From: Methanobacteriota archaeon
GTDB taxonomy: Archaea > Halobacteriota > Methanomicrobia > Methanomicrobiales > Methanoculleaceae
Reading direction: 5' to 3'
Length of the DNA stretch: 44,016 bases
Assembly: GCA_030446015.1 (NCBI GenBank)
Contig: JASUSO010000010.1
Location: 1 to 44,016, forward strand
Made by a program: the position numbers and the translations under genes. Below, piece by piece: positions 26,528-34,723 of this stretch. Positions within the stretch are counted from its first letter, which is position 1. Each line of letters opens with the position of its first letter. The notes under the pieces are model-generated. The model was not told the origin of the DNA, ran no database searches, and was given only the letters and a program-made list of their open reading frames with translations.

Positions 26528-27168
26528 TCGACCACCCTCACGGGCCGGTGCGGTTCGACGATCCGGCCGATTGACGAGAGCGCTTCGGTCACTTCCGCCC
26601 CGGCCATGCCGAAGAGTGCGCAGAGACCGCGAAGCTCGCGAACCGATCGCTGCTCGAGTATCGATCGGGCACCGGACGATATCGTCAGCGGAAAGCCGTA
26701 TCGCCGCTGCAATGAGAGGACGTCCGCATACCGCTGCAACGCCTTCTGGCGTTTCGCCCCGCGGAGGTGGATAATGGGAGCCATCGAGATGTCCACCGCC
26801 ACGCCCTGCTCTGCCGCCGTCCGTGCGGCGACGTGGTCGAAGGCGTTTCTCCGGGTGGCATGGATGCACCTGACGACGTTCACTTCCTTGATCGAGACGA
26901 CCGCACGGTTGAAGGAGATATCCCCAGCATCGACGTAGACGACGTCGGCCCGCCGGACGGCGGGATCGCGCACCTTCTTCAAGACCTCTTTTACGGACGC
27001 GGCGCTGATAACGGCTCCCCGGAGAACCTCGATGCCGGGAGATCGATGCGCGGCATCTCCGATAACGACGACACTATCGAACCCGAGTCCTGCCGCCTCA
27101 AGCGCCATTCGCGCAATCGACGAGTCGCCGGCAGGATAGGGATGTATACCGGCATCTGTGATCTTCAT
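26524..27168 (-). CDS. rnp3: RNase P protein component 3 (Rpp30)
   Basis: This TIM-barrel-like RNase P subunit pairs with Pop5 in the catalytic half of the enzyme. It has 214 residues and begins MKITDAGIHPYPAGDSSIARMALEAAGLG, matching the family's strand and helix order. The segment VAVDISMAPIIHLRGAKRQK near 120 and SSGARSILEQRSVRELRGL near 170 are typical of Rpp30. It follows L15e by 30 bases that include a T-run, so some transcripts may end before it. Confidence 0.9.
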   Translation of the reverse strand: MKITDAGIHPYPAGDSSIARMALEAAGLGFDSVVVIGDAAHRSPGIEVLRGAVISAASVKEVLKKVRDPAVRRADVVYVDAGDISFNRAVVSIKEVNVVRCIHATRRNAFDHVAARTAAEQGVAVDISMAPIIHLRGAKRQKALQRYADVLSLQRRYGFPLTISSGARSILEQRSVRELRGLCALFGMAGAEVTEALSSIGRIVEPHRPVRVVE

Positions 27169-27198
27169 CGTGGGTAGGCCGTATAAAAAAAGGAGTAT

Positions 27199-27789
27199 TT
27201 ATTTGCCGCGGTTCGCGTGAGACCGGATGCTCGGGCGCGTCTTCTCGGTTCCACGCCCGCGCGTCCGCATCCCGCGCCCCTTCATGCCGGCGGAGGTCTT
27301 GCCGCGCTCCGCACGGCCCCGGTGGGTCGGGTCCGCCAGCCACGCGAGGTTGCGGTCGCTCTTGATCGCGGGGTGGTGCCCGTCGACCATGATGACCTCG
27401 AACCACTTGGAGCGGCCGTCCTCACCGACCCAGTAGGAGTTCAGGGCTTCCATGTTCGGGAACTTGCGGGATGCGCGCTCCTCGGCCATGCGCTGCAGGC
27501 TCTTCGCCGGGGTCATCCGGCGCATGCCCATGCGTGCGGATCTGCGCCCGCGGATGTACCGGGGCTTCCTCCGGCCGCCGCGGCGGACCTTGACCCGCAC
27601 GACGACGATCCCCTGCTTGGCCTTGTAGCCGAGCGACCGGGCCCGGTCGATCCGGGTCGGGTGCTCCACGCGCACGACACTCCCTTCGCGCCGCCAGACC
27701 TGGAGGCGCTCCCAGAGGAGACCTTTCACTTCCGACCGGTCGGGCCGTTTCCATGCCTCACGTACGTAGGCATACATCGATTTTGCCAT
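27199..27789 (-). CDS. rpl15e: 50S ribosomal protein L15e
   Basis: This very basic 196-residue large-subunit protein ([20 protein letters not shown]) belongs to the archaeal/eukaryotic L15e family. The conserved core [20 protein letters not shown] and the C-terminal arginine-rich tail are present. As the first gene of the superoperon, its promoter should lie in the 27790-27916 spacer. A seven-T run (minus strand, 27183-27190) just past the stop may give partial termination. Confidence 0.95.
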   Translation of the reverse strand: MAKSMYAYVREAWKRPDRSEVKGLLWERLQVWRREGSVVRVEHPTRIDRARSLGYKAKQGIVVVRVKVRRGGRRKPRYIRGRRSARMGMRRMTPAKSLQRMAEERASRKFPNMEALNSYWVGEDGRSKWFEVIMVDGHHPAIKSDRNLAWLADPTHRGRAERGKTSAGMKGRGMRTRGRGTEKTRPSIRSHANRGK

Positions 27790-27916
27790 GTTTTAAATCA
27801 CCTCAGGTTCAGCGTTTCCGCCACATTCCTTTCCGGGACGTATCCCGTGGTTCCTAACAGGTTGGCGGGAGCAGAGATAAAGGATTGCTTTCGCCGCTCC
27901 CTGCCTGCCAGAAGAC

Positions 27917-28411
27917 CTACACCCCCTTGCGTTTCTCCACGACGCGGATGGCGTCCATCCGGGTGACGGGGTATTGCCCGTTCTCGTCTTTCTCCGCCGA
28001 CTTGACCATGTCCCAGACGGTGAGAAGCGCGACGGAGACGCCGGTGAGGGCTTCCATCTCGACGCCCGTCCTCCCGTAGGACTTCACGCGGGCGGTCGCC
28101 TCGATGTAGCCGTCGCCCTCCTCGAAGTCGATGGTGATCCCTGCGAGCGGTATGGGGTGGCACATGGGGATGAGGCGCGGCGTATCCTTCACCGCAAGGG
28201 TTGCCGCCACCCGTGCGGTCGCCAGGACGTTGCCCTTGACCACGGTTCCCTCCCGGATGGCACGGAGCGTCTCGCTCCGGAGGTAGATCCTGCCGCTCGC
28301 AACCGCTTCCCGGACGACCTCGGTCTTTCCCGAGATGTCCACCATCTGTGCGCGGTCGTTTTCGATGTGGGTGAAGACCGGGGTCTTACCGTGTTCGCCG
28401 GACTCGCTCAT
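27917..28411 (-). CDS. moaC: Cyclic pyranopterin monophosphate synthase
   Basis: MoaC converts the product of MoaA to cyclic pyranopterin monophosphate in molybdenum/tungsten pterin synthesis, which methanogens need for formylmethanofuran dehydrogenase. The 164-residue protein shows the family signatures: the zinc- and substrate-site MCHPIPL near residue 82, and KSYGRTGVEMEALTGVSVAL followed by the conserved Asp-bearing TVWDM. It stands about 60 bases from nnr. Confidence 0.95.
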   Translation of the reverse strand: MSESGEHGKTPVFTHIENDRAQMVDISGKTEVVREAVASGRIYLRSETLRAIREGTVVKGNVLATARVAATLAVKDTPRLIPMCHPIPLAGITIDFEEGDGYIEATARVKSYGRTGVEMEALTGVSVALLTVWDMVKSAEKDENGQYPVTRMDAIRVVEKRKGV

Positions 28412-28469
28412 GTGTATCGCAGGAGATCTTCTCTTTTTTCAGGGATAAAAGAAGGCGGCTACCGACAGG

Positions 28470-29873
28470 TCACTCCGACGCGGGGGGCCGAAAGAGGATC
28501 TGTGGGATGTAGCCGGGCATGTCGGTCGCGAGCATCCCGTTCCCCCGCTCCTCCGCGGCGAGCAAGCCGGCCCTGCCGTTCACGTATGCGGCGATGCAGG
28601 CGGCCTCGAACGCAGGGAGGTGGCAGAGGAGCGCGCCGGCGATACCGGCCAGGAGGTCGCCCGTCCCGCCGGTGGTCATGGCGGGGGTGCCGGTCCGGTT
28701 GAACCTGATCCGTGATCCGTCCGAGATGACGTCGACCGGGCCTTTGAGCAGGATAGTTCCCGCCGTCGCGGCGGCCTTCACGCACTGGCCGCGCGCCGCA
28801 AGGTCCGCCGGGGGCTCCGCCCCGGTGATCCGGGCGAACTCGCCCGCGTGCGGGGTGTAGATCGTCTCTTTCGCCTCCGGGAGGGGCAGGGCGAGCGCGT
28901 CGGCGTCGAAGACCGCCTTCTCTGCCGCCTCCGCGACGGCAAGCACAACATCGTGGCTCTCTTTCCCGAGGCCCATGCCGCAGACGACCACGTCCGCCCG
29001 GTCGACGAGGGAGAGGATCGTCTCCAGGTGGTCGGCGGTGATCGCCTTCCCCTCCAGCCGCTCGTAGATCAGGTCGGGCATGGGGATGTACACAGGCGAA
29101 GCCACCCGGACGATGTCGGCCCCGGCGCGGAGCGCCCCCATCGCCGCGATGTAGGGCGCCCCCTGGTATGGCCCACCCCCAACGACGAGCACCTCGCCGC
29201 CGGCGCCTTTGTGAGCGCCGGATGCCCGGGACGGGACGAGCGTGAGGTCTCCGGGGCCGGTGAATATCTCCGCTTCGAGCGGGATGCCGATATCCGCGAC
29301 GTCCGCGCCCTCCACCTTCGGCCGGTGGAACGAGAGGATCCGGCTCGCACGGATGCCGGGGGTGGGCGTGTCGACGGCGATGACCGGGGCTGCGCTCGCG
29401 TTTGCCCGGGCGACGAGGGAGGCGAGCGGCTCCCGCACCCCGCCCGACGCCCCGGTGCCGAGCATGGCGTCGACGATGACGTCGGCGCCGTCGAAGAGGC
29501 GGGAGAGTGCATCGACGTCTGCAGCGCACCGGACGGGGTGGAGGGCGACGGAGCAGTGCCGGAGGAGAGCAAGCTGGGCGACAGCCGAGGCGGTCATTGA
29601 GCCGCAGTCGGGGTAGACGACGTCGACAGAATCGAGGTGCTGGAGGTAGCGGGCCGCCACCATCCCGTCGCCGCCGTTGTTCCCCCGCCCGCAGAGGACG
29701 AGGACGCGAGAGGGACTGCGGGCGAGGACGGCGTCTGCGACCGCCCGCCCGGCGCTCTCCATCATCAACAGCGACGGGTAGCCGAGCGCGACGGCGTTCT
29801 GCTCGACCGCCCGCATCCTGCCGGCGTCGATGACGCCGGTCTCCAGAAACTCCCGCATATCGTTTGTTGTCAT
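28470..29873 (-). CDS. nnr: Bifunctional NAD(P)H-hydrate epimerase and ADP-dependent dehydratase
   Basis: It repairs damaged NADHX and NADPHX. The 467-residue fusion has the epimerase domain first (YjeF-type; SLLMMESAGRAVAD and CGRGNNGGDGMVAARYLQ near 55-75) and the dehydratase domain from about residue 215. The dehydratase motifs GGEVLVVGGG, TPHAGEFARI and MTTGGTGDLLAGI (near 400) are present. Starts at 29873 and 29858 (Met6) are both possible. It is followed by moaC. Confidence 0.93.
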   Translation of the reverse strand: MTTNDMREFLETGVIDAGRMRAVEQNAVALGYPSLLMMESAGRAVADAVLARSPSRVLVLCGRGNNGGDGMVAARYLQHLDSVDVVYPDCGSMTASAVAQLALLRHCSVALHPVRCAADVDALSRLFDGADVIVDAMLGTGASGGVREPLASLVARANASAAPVIAVDTPTPGIRASRILSFHRPKVEGADVADIGIPLEAEIFTGPGDLTLVPSRASGAHKGAGGEVLVVGGGPYQGAPYIAAMGALRAGADIVRVASPVYIPMPDLIYERLEGKAITADHLETILSLVDRADVVVCGMGLGKESHDVVLAVAEAAEKAVFDADALALPLPEAKETIYTPHAGEFARITGAEPPADLAARGQCVKAAATAGTILLKGPVDVISDGSRIRFNRTGTPAMTTGGTGDLLAGIAGALLCHLPAFEAACIAAYVNGRAGLLAAEERGNGMLATDMPGYIPQILFRPPASE

Positions 29874-30054
29874 GCCCAGGCCCTCCAGAAGCGTTGTCTG
29901 ATCGGTGCTATGGCGTTTCTTTCTTAGATAGTTTTAGTTTCTGACCGGGGATGCGCCGGGAAGGCTGTTGGTTCAAAGCGGCGTCGACAGACGAGCAGCC
30001 ACGGGTGCCAGGATTGTTCTCGACCGCACGTGCCTCACGCGGATTTTCCATGGA

Positions 30055-30200
30055 AGTCGCACCTTTGGTATTCGAGTTCCTGCCCGTAGGACAGTCGCAT
30101 TCCCTTAGAACGTCGTACCTTCGGCCAGCTGCCAGTCCAGGACCTCAGGTCTTCTCCGGCTCCGATTCTTCGCACCTCACGGTGCCCACGCTCCCGGCCT
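30055..30200 (+). repeat. Degenerate cluster of hairpin repeats, copy C
   Basis: GTCGCACCTTTGG, TCGAGTTCC (30072-30080), a weak hairpin CTGCCC/GGACAG, GTCGCATTC, then further CACC..GGTG and CCTTCGG blocks to about 30200. It resembles copies A and B with substitutions, as in old tandem copies. Confidence 0.45.
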
Positions 30201-30242
30201 CCGATTAGTTGCGTAACGAACCATCGCCTATCGCCACGCACT

Positions 30243-30445
30243 GCCCCCGCCCTTTGGGGCGGGGGAGGAGGCCGGAGGCCGGGCGGGGTGGGGGTCGCAG
30301 GAAGAGCCTTACCGGGTAGAGACAGGGGAGGGGGGATGCTCCCCCCTCCCCGTCAGCCCCTCCCCCAGTGGCGATATCCGGGGGGAATCCGTGTAAGGGC
30401 ATGTGCAACCGGGAGGAATGTAAGCACCAGTGGGTGCGGGTTACA
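30243..30445 (+). other. Structured, possibly RNA-coding region upstream of recJ
   Basis: Four stems are visible: CCCCCGCC/GGGCGGGGG (about 30243-30265), GGGGAGGGGGG with CTCCCCCCTCCCC (about 30328-30352), CCCCC with GGGGGG (about 30361-30386), and TGTAAGCAC..GTGC..TTACA (30419-30445). I recognise no known RNA family. Confidence 0.4.
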
Positions 30446-30563
30446 TAGTCCGTCGTTTGAAGACTCAAGCCACTCCTGCTCCAGTTCTCCATTTCGCCGA
30501 CCTCCCCAAACCTTCGCCCTCACCACACCCCCATGCCTTATTGACATTCCACGACGCACTACT

Positions 30564-31967
30564 ATGGAGATGAGCCTCGAGAACGATCTGCGGAGAGCGG
30601 CGGATATCATCGGTGATGCGGAGTCGGTAACAATCATCTCCCACATCGACGCCGACGGCATCAGCACGGAGGCGATCCTCGCACAGGCGCTCGCCCGCGA
30701 GCAGAAGCCGGTCGAATCGGTCTTCGTCCGCCAGCTCGAACCGATGGCGATGCGCCACGTCCGAAAGGACGGCTCCCTGAAACTCTTCGTCGACCTCGGG
30801 GCAGGGCAGCAGAACCTTCTTGAGGAGCATGGCCTCTCTGCCGACGAAGTCCTGATCCTCGACCACCACGTCGGCCAGCCCTGCGGCACGACTTACCCCC
30901 AGGTGAACTGCCTTGACCACGGCATCACCCGGATGAGCGCCGCCGGGATCGCCTACCTGGTCGCGAAGACGCTTGATCCCACAAACATCGATCTCGCCAA
31001 ACTCGCCGTCATCGGGAACGTCGGGGACATGATGGCACGCGAGAACTGCGGGCTGGTCGGCCCGGCACGCGAGATCGTCCAGGACGGCGTCGAGTACGGC
31101 AACATCCTCGTGCGCGACCGCGACCTGAACTGCTACGGGACGTCCACCCGCCCGATCCACGTCTGCCTCGGCTACTGCGACGACCCCTACATCGACGGGA
31201 TCTCGAACAACACGAACGCAGCGCTCCGGTTCCTCGAGCGACTCGGCATCGAACTGAAGAACCCCCGGGGCGGGTGGCTCGTCTGGGAAGAACTCCCGTT
31301 CGAGGACCGGCGCACGATCATCAGCGCCCTCGCCCAGCAGCTCATCGCCCACGGGAGGGAGACCGACCGCCTGCTCGCCGAAACCTACATCTTCCCCGAC
31401 GAGCCGGAGCGCACACCGCTCCGGAACGCCTCTGAGTACGCTACCCTCTTAAACGCCTGCGGCCGGTGGGCAAAACCCCGGATAGGGAGCAGCATCTGCC
31501 ACGGGGAGCGTGGGGAGGCCTACCGCGACGCTGAGCAGATGCTCGCCCACCACCGGACGGTCATCCGCGACCTGCTCCAGTACATCCTCGATACCGGCGT
31601 GACCGAGCTCTCCCACCTCCAGTACGTCCACACCGGCGACCGGTTCCCCGACACCATCGTCGGGATCGGTGCGGGGATGGCGCTCTCCAAGCTGAACTGG
31701 AGGAAGCCCATGATGGTGCTCGCCGCGATGGTGGACGAACCGGAGGTGACGAAGGTCTCGATGCGGACAAACGAGTGGGCGCTCGCCCGCGGGGTCGACC
31801 TGCAGAGCGCTCTCGTCGAGGCGGCGGCGGAGGTCGGCGGCGCAGGCGGCGGACACCGGATCGCCGCCGGAGCATTCATCCCCCACGATACAGAAGAGGT
31901 GTTTGTTGATGGTGTCAACCGAATACTCAAACGACAGTTCGCTTCGGCGGATCCGGACGATTGCTGA
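30564..31967 (+). CDS. Archaeal RecJ-like DHH-family nuclease
   Basis: This single-strand-specific exonuclease of the archaeal RecJ/GAN family probably acts with the replisome and repair. The 467-residue protein carries the DHH motifs: ISHIDADGISTE near residue 22, a DHH site at LILDHHVGQ near 97, LDHGITRMSAAG near 115, and the C-terminal DHHA1 GGGHRIAAGA near 435. ATG 30564 is the first in-frame ATG after the structured region, and Met 30570 is an alternative. Its end overlaps the PUA gene by 59 bases. Confidence 0.9.
   Translation: MEMSLENDLRRAADIIGDAESVTIISHIDADGISTEAILAQALAREQKPVESVFVRQLEPMAMRHVRKDGSLKLFVDLGAGQQNLLEEHGLSADEVLILDHHVGQPCGTTYPQVNCLDHGITRMSAAGIAYLVAKTLDPTNIDLAKLAVIGNVGDMMARENCGLVGPAREIVQDGVEYGNILVRDRDLNCYGTSTRPIHVCLGYCDDPYIDGISNNTNAALRFLERLGIELKNPRGGWLVWEELPFEDRRTIISALAQQLIAHGRETDRLLAETYIFPDEPERTPLRNASEYATLLNACGRWAKPRIGSSICHGERGEAYRDAEQMLAHHRTVIRDLLQYILDTGVTELSHLQYVHTGDRFPDTIVGIGAGMALSKLNWRKPMMVLAAMVDEPEVTKVSMRTNEWALARGVDLQSALVEAAAEVGGAGGGHRIAAGAFIPHDTEEVFVDGVNRILKRQFASADPDDC
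31896..31901 (+). promoter_or_regulatory. Ribosome binding site of the PUA-domain gene
   Basis: GAGGTG seven bases before ATG 31909, inside the recJ coding region. It supports the 59-base overlapping start against the neighbouring TTG codons at 31903 and 31906. Confidence 0.7.
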
Positions 31968-32409
31968 CTTCCAGTTCGGAGCCGGGGCCGGCGCCGCGAT
32001 CTTTCCCGACGAGTGCGCCTTCCAGTACTCGACGACCGGGCGCATCCGCCAGGTCAGCCTCGGAAAGGAGAGGCTTGCGACCGTTCGCGCGCAGGACGGC
32101 CGCCTGACCCTCGGAATAGCCGCAGCGGAGCGCCTCGCCGCCCATCTCGCTTCCCCGGCCTACCGGGTGGCGGTTCAGGAGGACGTGGCGCCGTTCGTCG
32201 CGGACGGGAAGAACGCGATGGCGAAGCACGTCGTCGCTGCCGACGAGGGCATCCGCGCAGGGGACGAGGTGCTGGTGGTGACCGGCGACGACGTGCTCCT
32301 CGCCACCGGGGCGGCCCTGCTCTCCGGGCGAGAGATGCTGGCATTTAATTACGGTGTAGCGGTAAAAGTACGACAGGGAAGGGGATCCGAATGTTTCCAG
32401 GTAAGATAA
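31909..32409 (+). CDS. PUA-domain RNA-binding protein
   Basis: The protein has 166 residues. The C-terminal half is a PUA domain (VADGKNAMAKHVVAADEGIRAGDEVLVVTGDDVLLATGAALL) as found in tRNA and rRNA modification enzymes. The N-terminal half (IADFQFGAGAGAAIFPDECAF) is an archaeal pre-PUA domain with no catalytic motif that I can see. It probably binds structured RNA. It overlaps recJ by 59 bases and NAC by 19 bases, a compact information-processing operon. Confidence 0.85.
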   Translation: MVSTEYSNDSSLRRIRTIADFQFGAGAGAAIFPDECAFQYSTTGRIRQVSLGKERLATVRAQDGRLTLGIAAAERLAAHLASPAYRVAVQEDVAPFVADGKNAMAKHVVAADEGIRAGDEVLVVTGDDVLLATGAALLSGREMLAFNYGVAVKVRQGRGSECFQVR

Positions 32410-32732
32410 ACCCGAAAAAGATGAAGCAGATGATGAAGCAGATGGGCATGGAGATGGAGGAGATCGAGGGCGTCGAGAAGGTCGTCATCTACACGCCGTC
32501 GGGAAACTACGTCTTTGACAATGCTCAGGTCGTCGCAACCACCATGCAGGGGGTCACCACCTACCAGCTCTCGGGGGATGCCCGGTTCGAGGAGGCCGTC
32601 CCGGAGATCCCCGACGACGACGTCGCCCTCGTCGCATCGCAGGCAGGGACAACCGAGGAGGCCGCACGGGCGGCGCTCGTCGAGACCCGCGGCGACATCG
32701 CCGAAGCAATCCTGAAACTCGCGCAGCAATGA
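32391..32732 (+). CDS. nac: Nascent polypeptide-associated complex protein (archaeal NAC)
   Basis: This ribosome-associated chaperone binds emerging polypeptides; archaea have only this alpha-type homodimer. It has 113 residues: a basic N-terminus (MFPGKINPKKMKQMMKQMGM), the NAC beta-barrel (VEKVVIYTPSGNYVFDNAQV), and a C-terminal UBA domain (VASQAGTTEEAARAALVETR). Its start lies inside the PUA gene, and its stop overlaps trmI (ATGA). Confidence 0.95.
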   Translation: MFPGKINPKKMKQMMKQMGMEMEEIEGVEKVVIYTPSGNYVFDNAQVVATTMQGVTTYQLSGDARFEEAVPEIPDDDVALVASQAGTTEEAARAALVETRGDIAEAILKLAQQ

Positions 32733-33454
32733 TCGAGACAGGCGAACATCTCCTGCTCGTCGGCGAGAACCGCGAGTACTTCGTGACGGCGGGCGAGGGT
32801 CAGCTCTCCACCGACCGGGGGATGATCGATCTTGCGGCGCTCGTGGGGATGAATCCGGGAGAGGAGATCCGAACCCACCTCAACGTCCCGTTCACCGCGC
32901 TCCGTCCCCGGCCGACCGACTTCTTCGTCCACGCAAAACGGAGCGGAGCGCTCATGCTCCCAAAAGACATCGGCATGGTGATCGCCTACACGGGGATGAA
33001 CCGCGACGATCGGGTCCTCGACGCCGGAACCGGGAGCGGGGTCGCCGCAATCTACTTCGGGAGCGTCGCCCGCAGCGTGAAGACCTACGAGGTGCGCCCG
33101 GAGTTCGCGAGGATCGCGGAGAAGAACATCCGAAACGCCCGCCTCGATAACGTCGAGGTGGTCGCCGCCGACATGCTCGAAGCCACCGGCGAATTCGACG
33201 TCGTCCACCTCGACCTCACGATAACGCCGGCGCATGTGGAGCACGCCTTCTCGCTCCTTACCCCCGGCGGGTATCTCTCGTGCTACACGCCGTTCCTCGA
33301 GCACACCTTCGTCGCGCTCGATGCCGCAACGCCGCTCTTCCGGGACGTTCACTGCTACGAGTGCATGGAGCGGGAACTGACGCGCTCCGCCCGGGGAACC
33401 CGCCCCTCGACCAGGGTCGGCCACAGCGGCTACATCACGGTCGCGCGAAAATAG
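32729..33454 (+). CDS. trmI: tRNA (adenine-N1)-methyltransferase TrmI
   Basis: It methylates N1 of adenines 57/58 in the tRNA T-loop using S-adenosylmethionine. The 241-residue protein has an N-terminal small barrel (MIETGEHLLLVGENREYFV), the GRxxGS-like loop replaced here by RPRPTDFFVHAKRSGALMLPKD, and the SAM site VLDAGTGSGVAAIYFG near residue 92, then HLDLTITPAHV for the catalytic pocket. It is the last gene of the recJ-PUA-NAC-trmI operon. Confidence 0.92.
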   Translation: MIETGEHLLLVGENREYFVTAGEGQLSTDRGMIDLAALVGMNPGEEIRTHLNVPFTALRPRPTDFFVHAKRSGALMLPKDIGMVIAYTGMNRDDRVLDAGTGSGVAAIYFGSVARSVKTYEVRPEFARIAEKNIRNARLDNVEVVAADMLEATGEFDVVHLDLTITPAHVEHAFSLLTPGGYLSCYTPFLEHTFVALDAATPLFRDVHCYECMERELTRSARGTRPSTRVGHSGYITVARK

Positions 33455-33457
33455 AAG

Positions 33458-33646
33458 TTAGTATTCCTTCAGCGGGCGTTCCCACCCGGTGTAGCCGCAG
33501 TAGATGCAGCAGTCTCCGTTGCAGTGATGGCACTTCTGCGGGGGCTGCGGCACCATCACGGTGCCTTTTTTGTTGCAGTACATGCACCCGGCCCCCTCGC
33601 AGTGACAGCAGACTGCCGGCGCGTACTCTTCATGATCTTCGGACAT
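33458..33646 (-). CDS. Small cysteine-rich (zinc-binding) protein
   Basis: The protein has 62 residues from ATG 33646 (MSEDHEEYAPAVCCHCEG). Eleven cysteines are spaced like a DnaJ-type zinc centre: CCHCEGAGCMYCNKKG, then CHHCNGDCCIYCGYTG. It probably folds around two zinc ions. The function is unknown. An in-frame Met at 33697 would add 17 residues and is less likely. It lies 3 bases past trmI on the other strand. Confidence 0.7.
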   Translation of the reverse strand: MSEDHEEYAPAVCCHCEGAGCMYCNKKGTVMVPQPPQKCHHCNGDCCIYCGYTGWERPLKEY

Positions 33647-33826
33647 GCCCTTCTCCGAAGATAGTATGAGGCGGGCGAAGGTGACAAAGGTTGTCATGGA
33701 GGCAGGGCACTCACCCGGAAAAAAGGTATTTAGTGGGTGCGCGGCGAACCACTATTCAGGAGAGAAGAGGGGCGGACCAAGCCGGGCTCCCGCACCGGAT
33801 CGAACGCCCCGGAAGGTAGCCGCACG

Positions 33827-34723
33827 ATGTACCATATTATCTCGATCCGCGATTTTGAAAGGAGCGATCTCGATTACCTGCTCGACCGGGCGCAGGAGTT
33901 CGATACCGGCAATTATCGGCCCGGAATGCTTGACGACAAACTCGTGGCGCTTCTCTTCTTCGAGCCCAGTACCAGGACGAGGATGTCGTTTGCGACGGCC
34001 ATGGCCCGGCTCGGCGGGAGGACGATCGGCGTCGATTCCGTGGAGGCGAGCTCCATCGTCAAGGGAGAGACGCTCGCAGACACCATCCGGGTGATAAGCA
34101 GTTACGTGGACGCCATCGTGCTCCGCCACCCAAAGGAGGGAGCGGCACGGCTCGCAAGCGAGTTCTCCACGGTGCCGGTGATCAACGCCGGCGACGGCGC
34201 GGGACAGCACCCGAGCCAGACGCTGCTCGACCTCTACACCATCAGGCAGTCGATGCCGGTCGACGGGATCGACGTCGGGCTTTTGGGGGATCTCCGCTAC
34301 GGGAGAACCGCCCACTCGCTCGCGCTCGCCCTCTCCCTCTACGGCGTCACGTTGCACACGATTGCGCCGGGGGGACTCGAGATGCCGGCAAACATCACCC
34401 TCGAACTGCGGGAGCGCGGCATGGAGGTCGTCGAGCACCCGAACGTCGAGGAGGCGATCCGGGAACTCGATGTCCTCTACGTCACGAGGAGCCAGCGCGA
34501 GCGGTTCCCGGACTCGGCGTCCTACTACAACGTCGCGTCCAGTTACCGGATCACGACCGACCTGCTCGACGGCGTGAAAGACCGGCTGATGATCCTCCAC
34601 CCGCTCCCGCGCGCCGGTGAGATCGACCCGGCGGTCGACTGCACGCCGTATGCGCGCTACTTCGAGCAGGCGAGGAACGGCGTCCCTGTCAGGATGGCGC
34701 TCCTTCACGAGGTGATGAGATGA
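33827..34723 (+). CDS. pyrB: Aspartate carbamoyltransferase catalytic subunit
   Basis: It condenses carbamoyl phosphate and aspartate in pyrimidine synthesis. The 298-residue protein contains the carbamoyl-phosphate site FFEPSTRTRMSF near 44, HPSQTLLD near 127 and HPLPR near 259. The start ATG 33827 (MYHIISIRDFERSD) fits the family. A BRE/TATA-like AAAAGGTATTTAG lies at about 33721-33733, giving a leader of about 70 bases. It is coupled to pyrI by ATGA. Confidence 0.96.
   Translation: MYHIISIRDFERSDLDYLLDRAQEFDTGNYRPGMLDDKLVALLFFEPSTRTRMSFATAMARLGGRTIGVDSVEASSIVKGETLADTIRVISSYVDAIVLRHPKEGAARLASEFSTVPVINAGDGAGQHPSQTLLDLYTIRQSMPVDGIDVGLLGDLRYGRTAHSLALALSLYGVTLHTIAPGGLEMPANITLELRERGMEVVEHPNVEEAIRELDVLYVTRSQRERFPDSASYYNVASSYRITTDLLDGVKDRLMILHPLPRAGEIDPAVDCTPYARYFEQARNGVPVRMALLHEVMR

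Larger units (their letters stand above)
29874..30563. other. 690-base non-coding stretch with repeats and strong hairpins
   Basis: No convincing gene is present. A decayed hairpin-repeat cluster occupies about 30055-30200. A very GC-rich part at 30243-30445 carries four stem-loops. The remainder (30446-30563) leads into recJ. A plus-strand frame at 29951-30208 and an upstream extension of recJ from 30288 look spurious. Confidence 0.6.

Noticed and set aside
29951-30208. Plus-strand frame of 85 codons between nnr and recJ
   Set aside because: It runs through degenerate hairpin repeats, has no domain-like pattern, and the repeat structure explains its openness.
30243-30352. CRISPR-like or tandem repeat array in the GC-rich region
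   Set aside because: The similar blocks are inverted, not direct, and spacing is irregular; no CRISPR array exists in the window.
30288-30563. In-frame upstream extension of recJ
   Set aside because: Its composition is unlike RecJ, it crosses the GC-rich hairpins, and family members start at the ATG near 30564.
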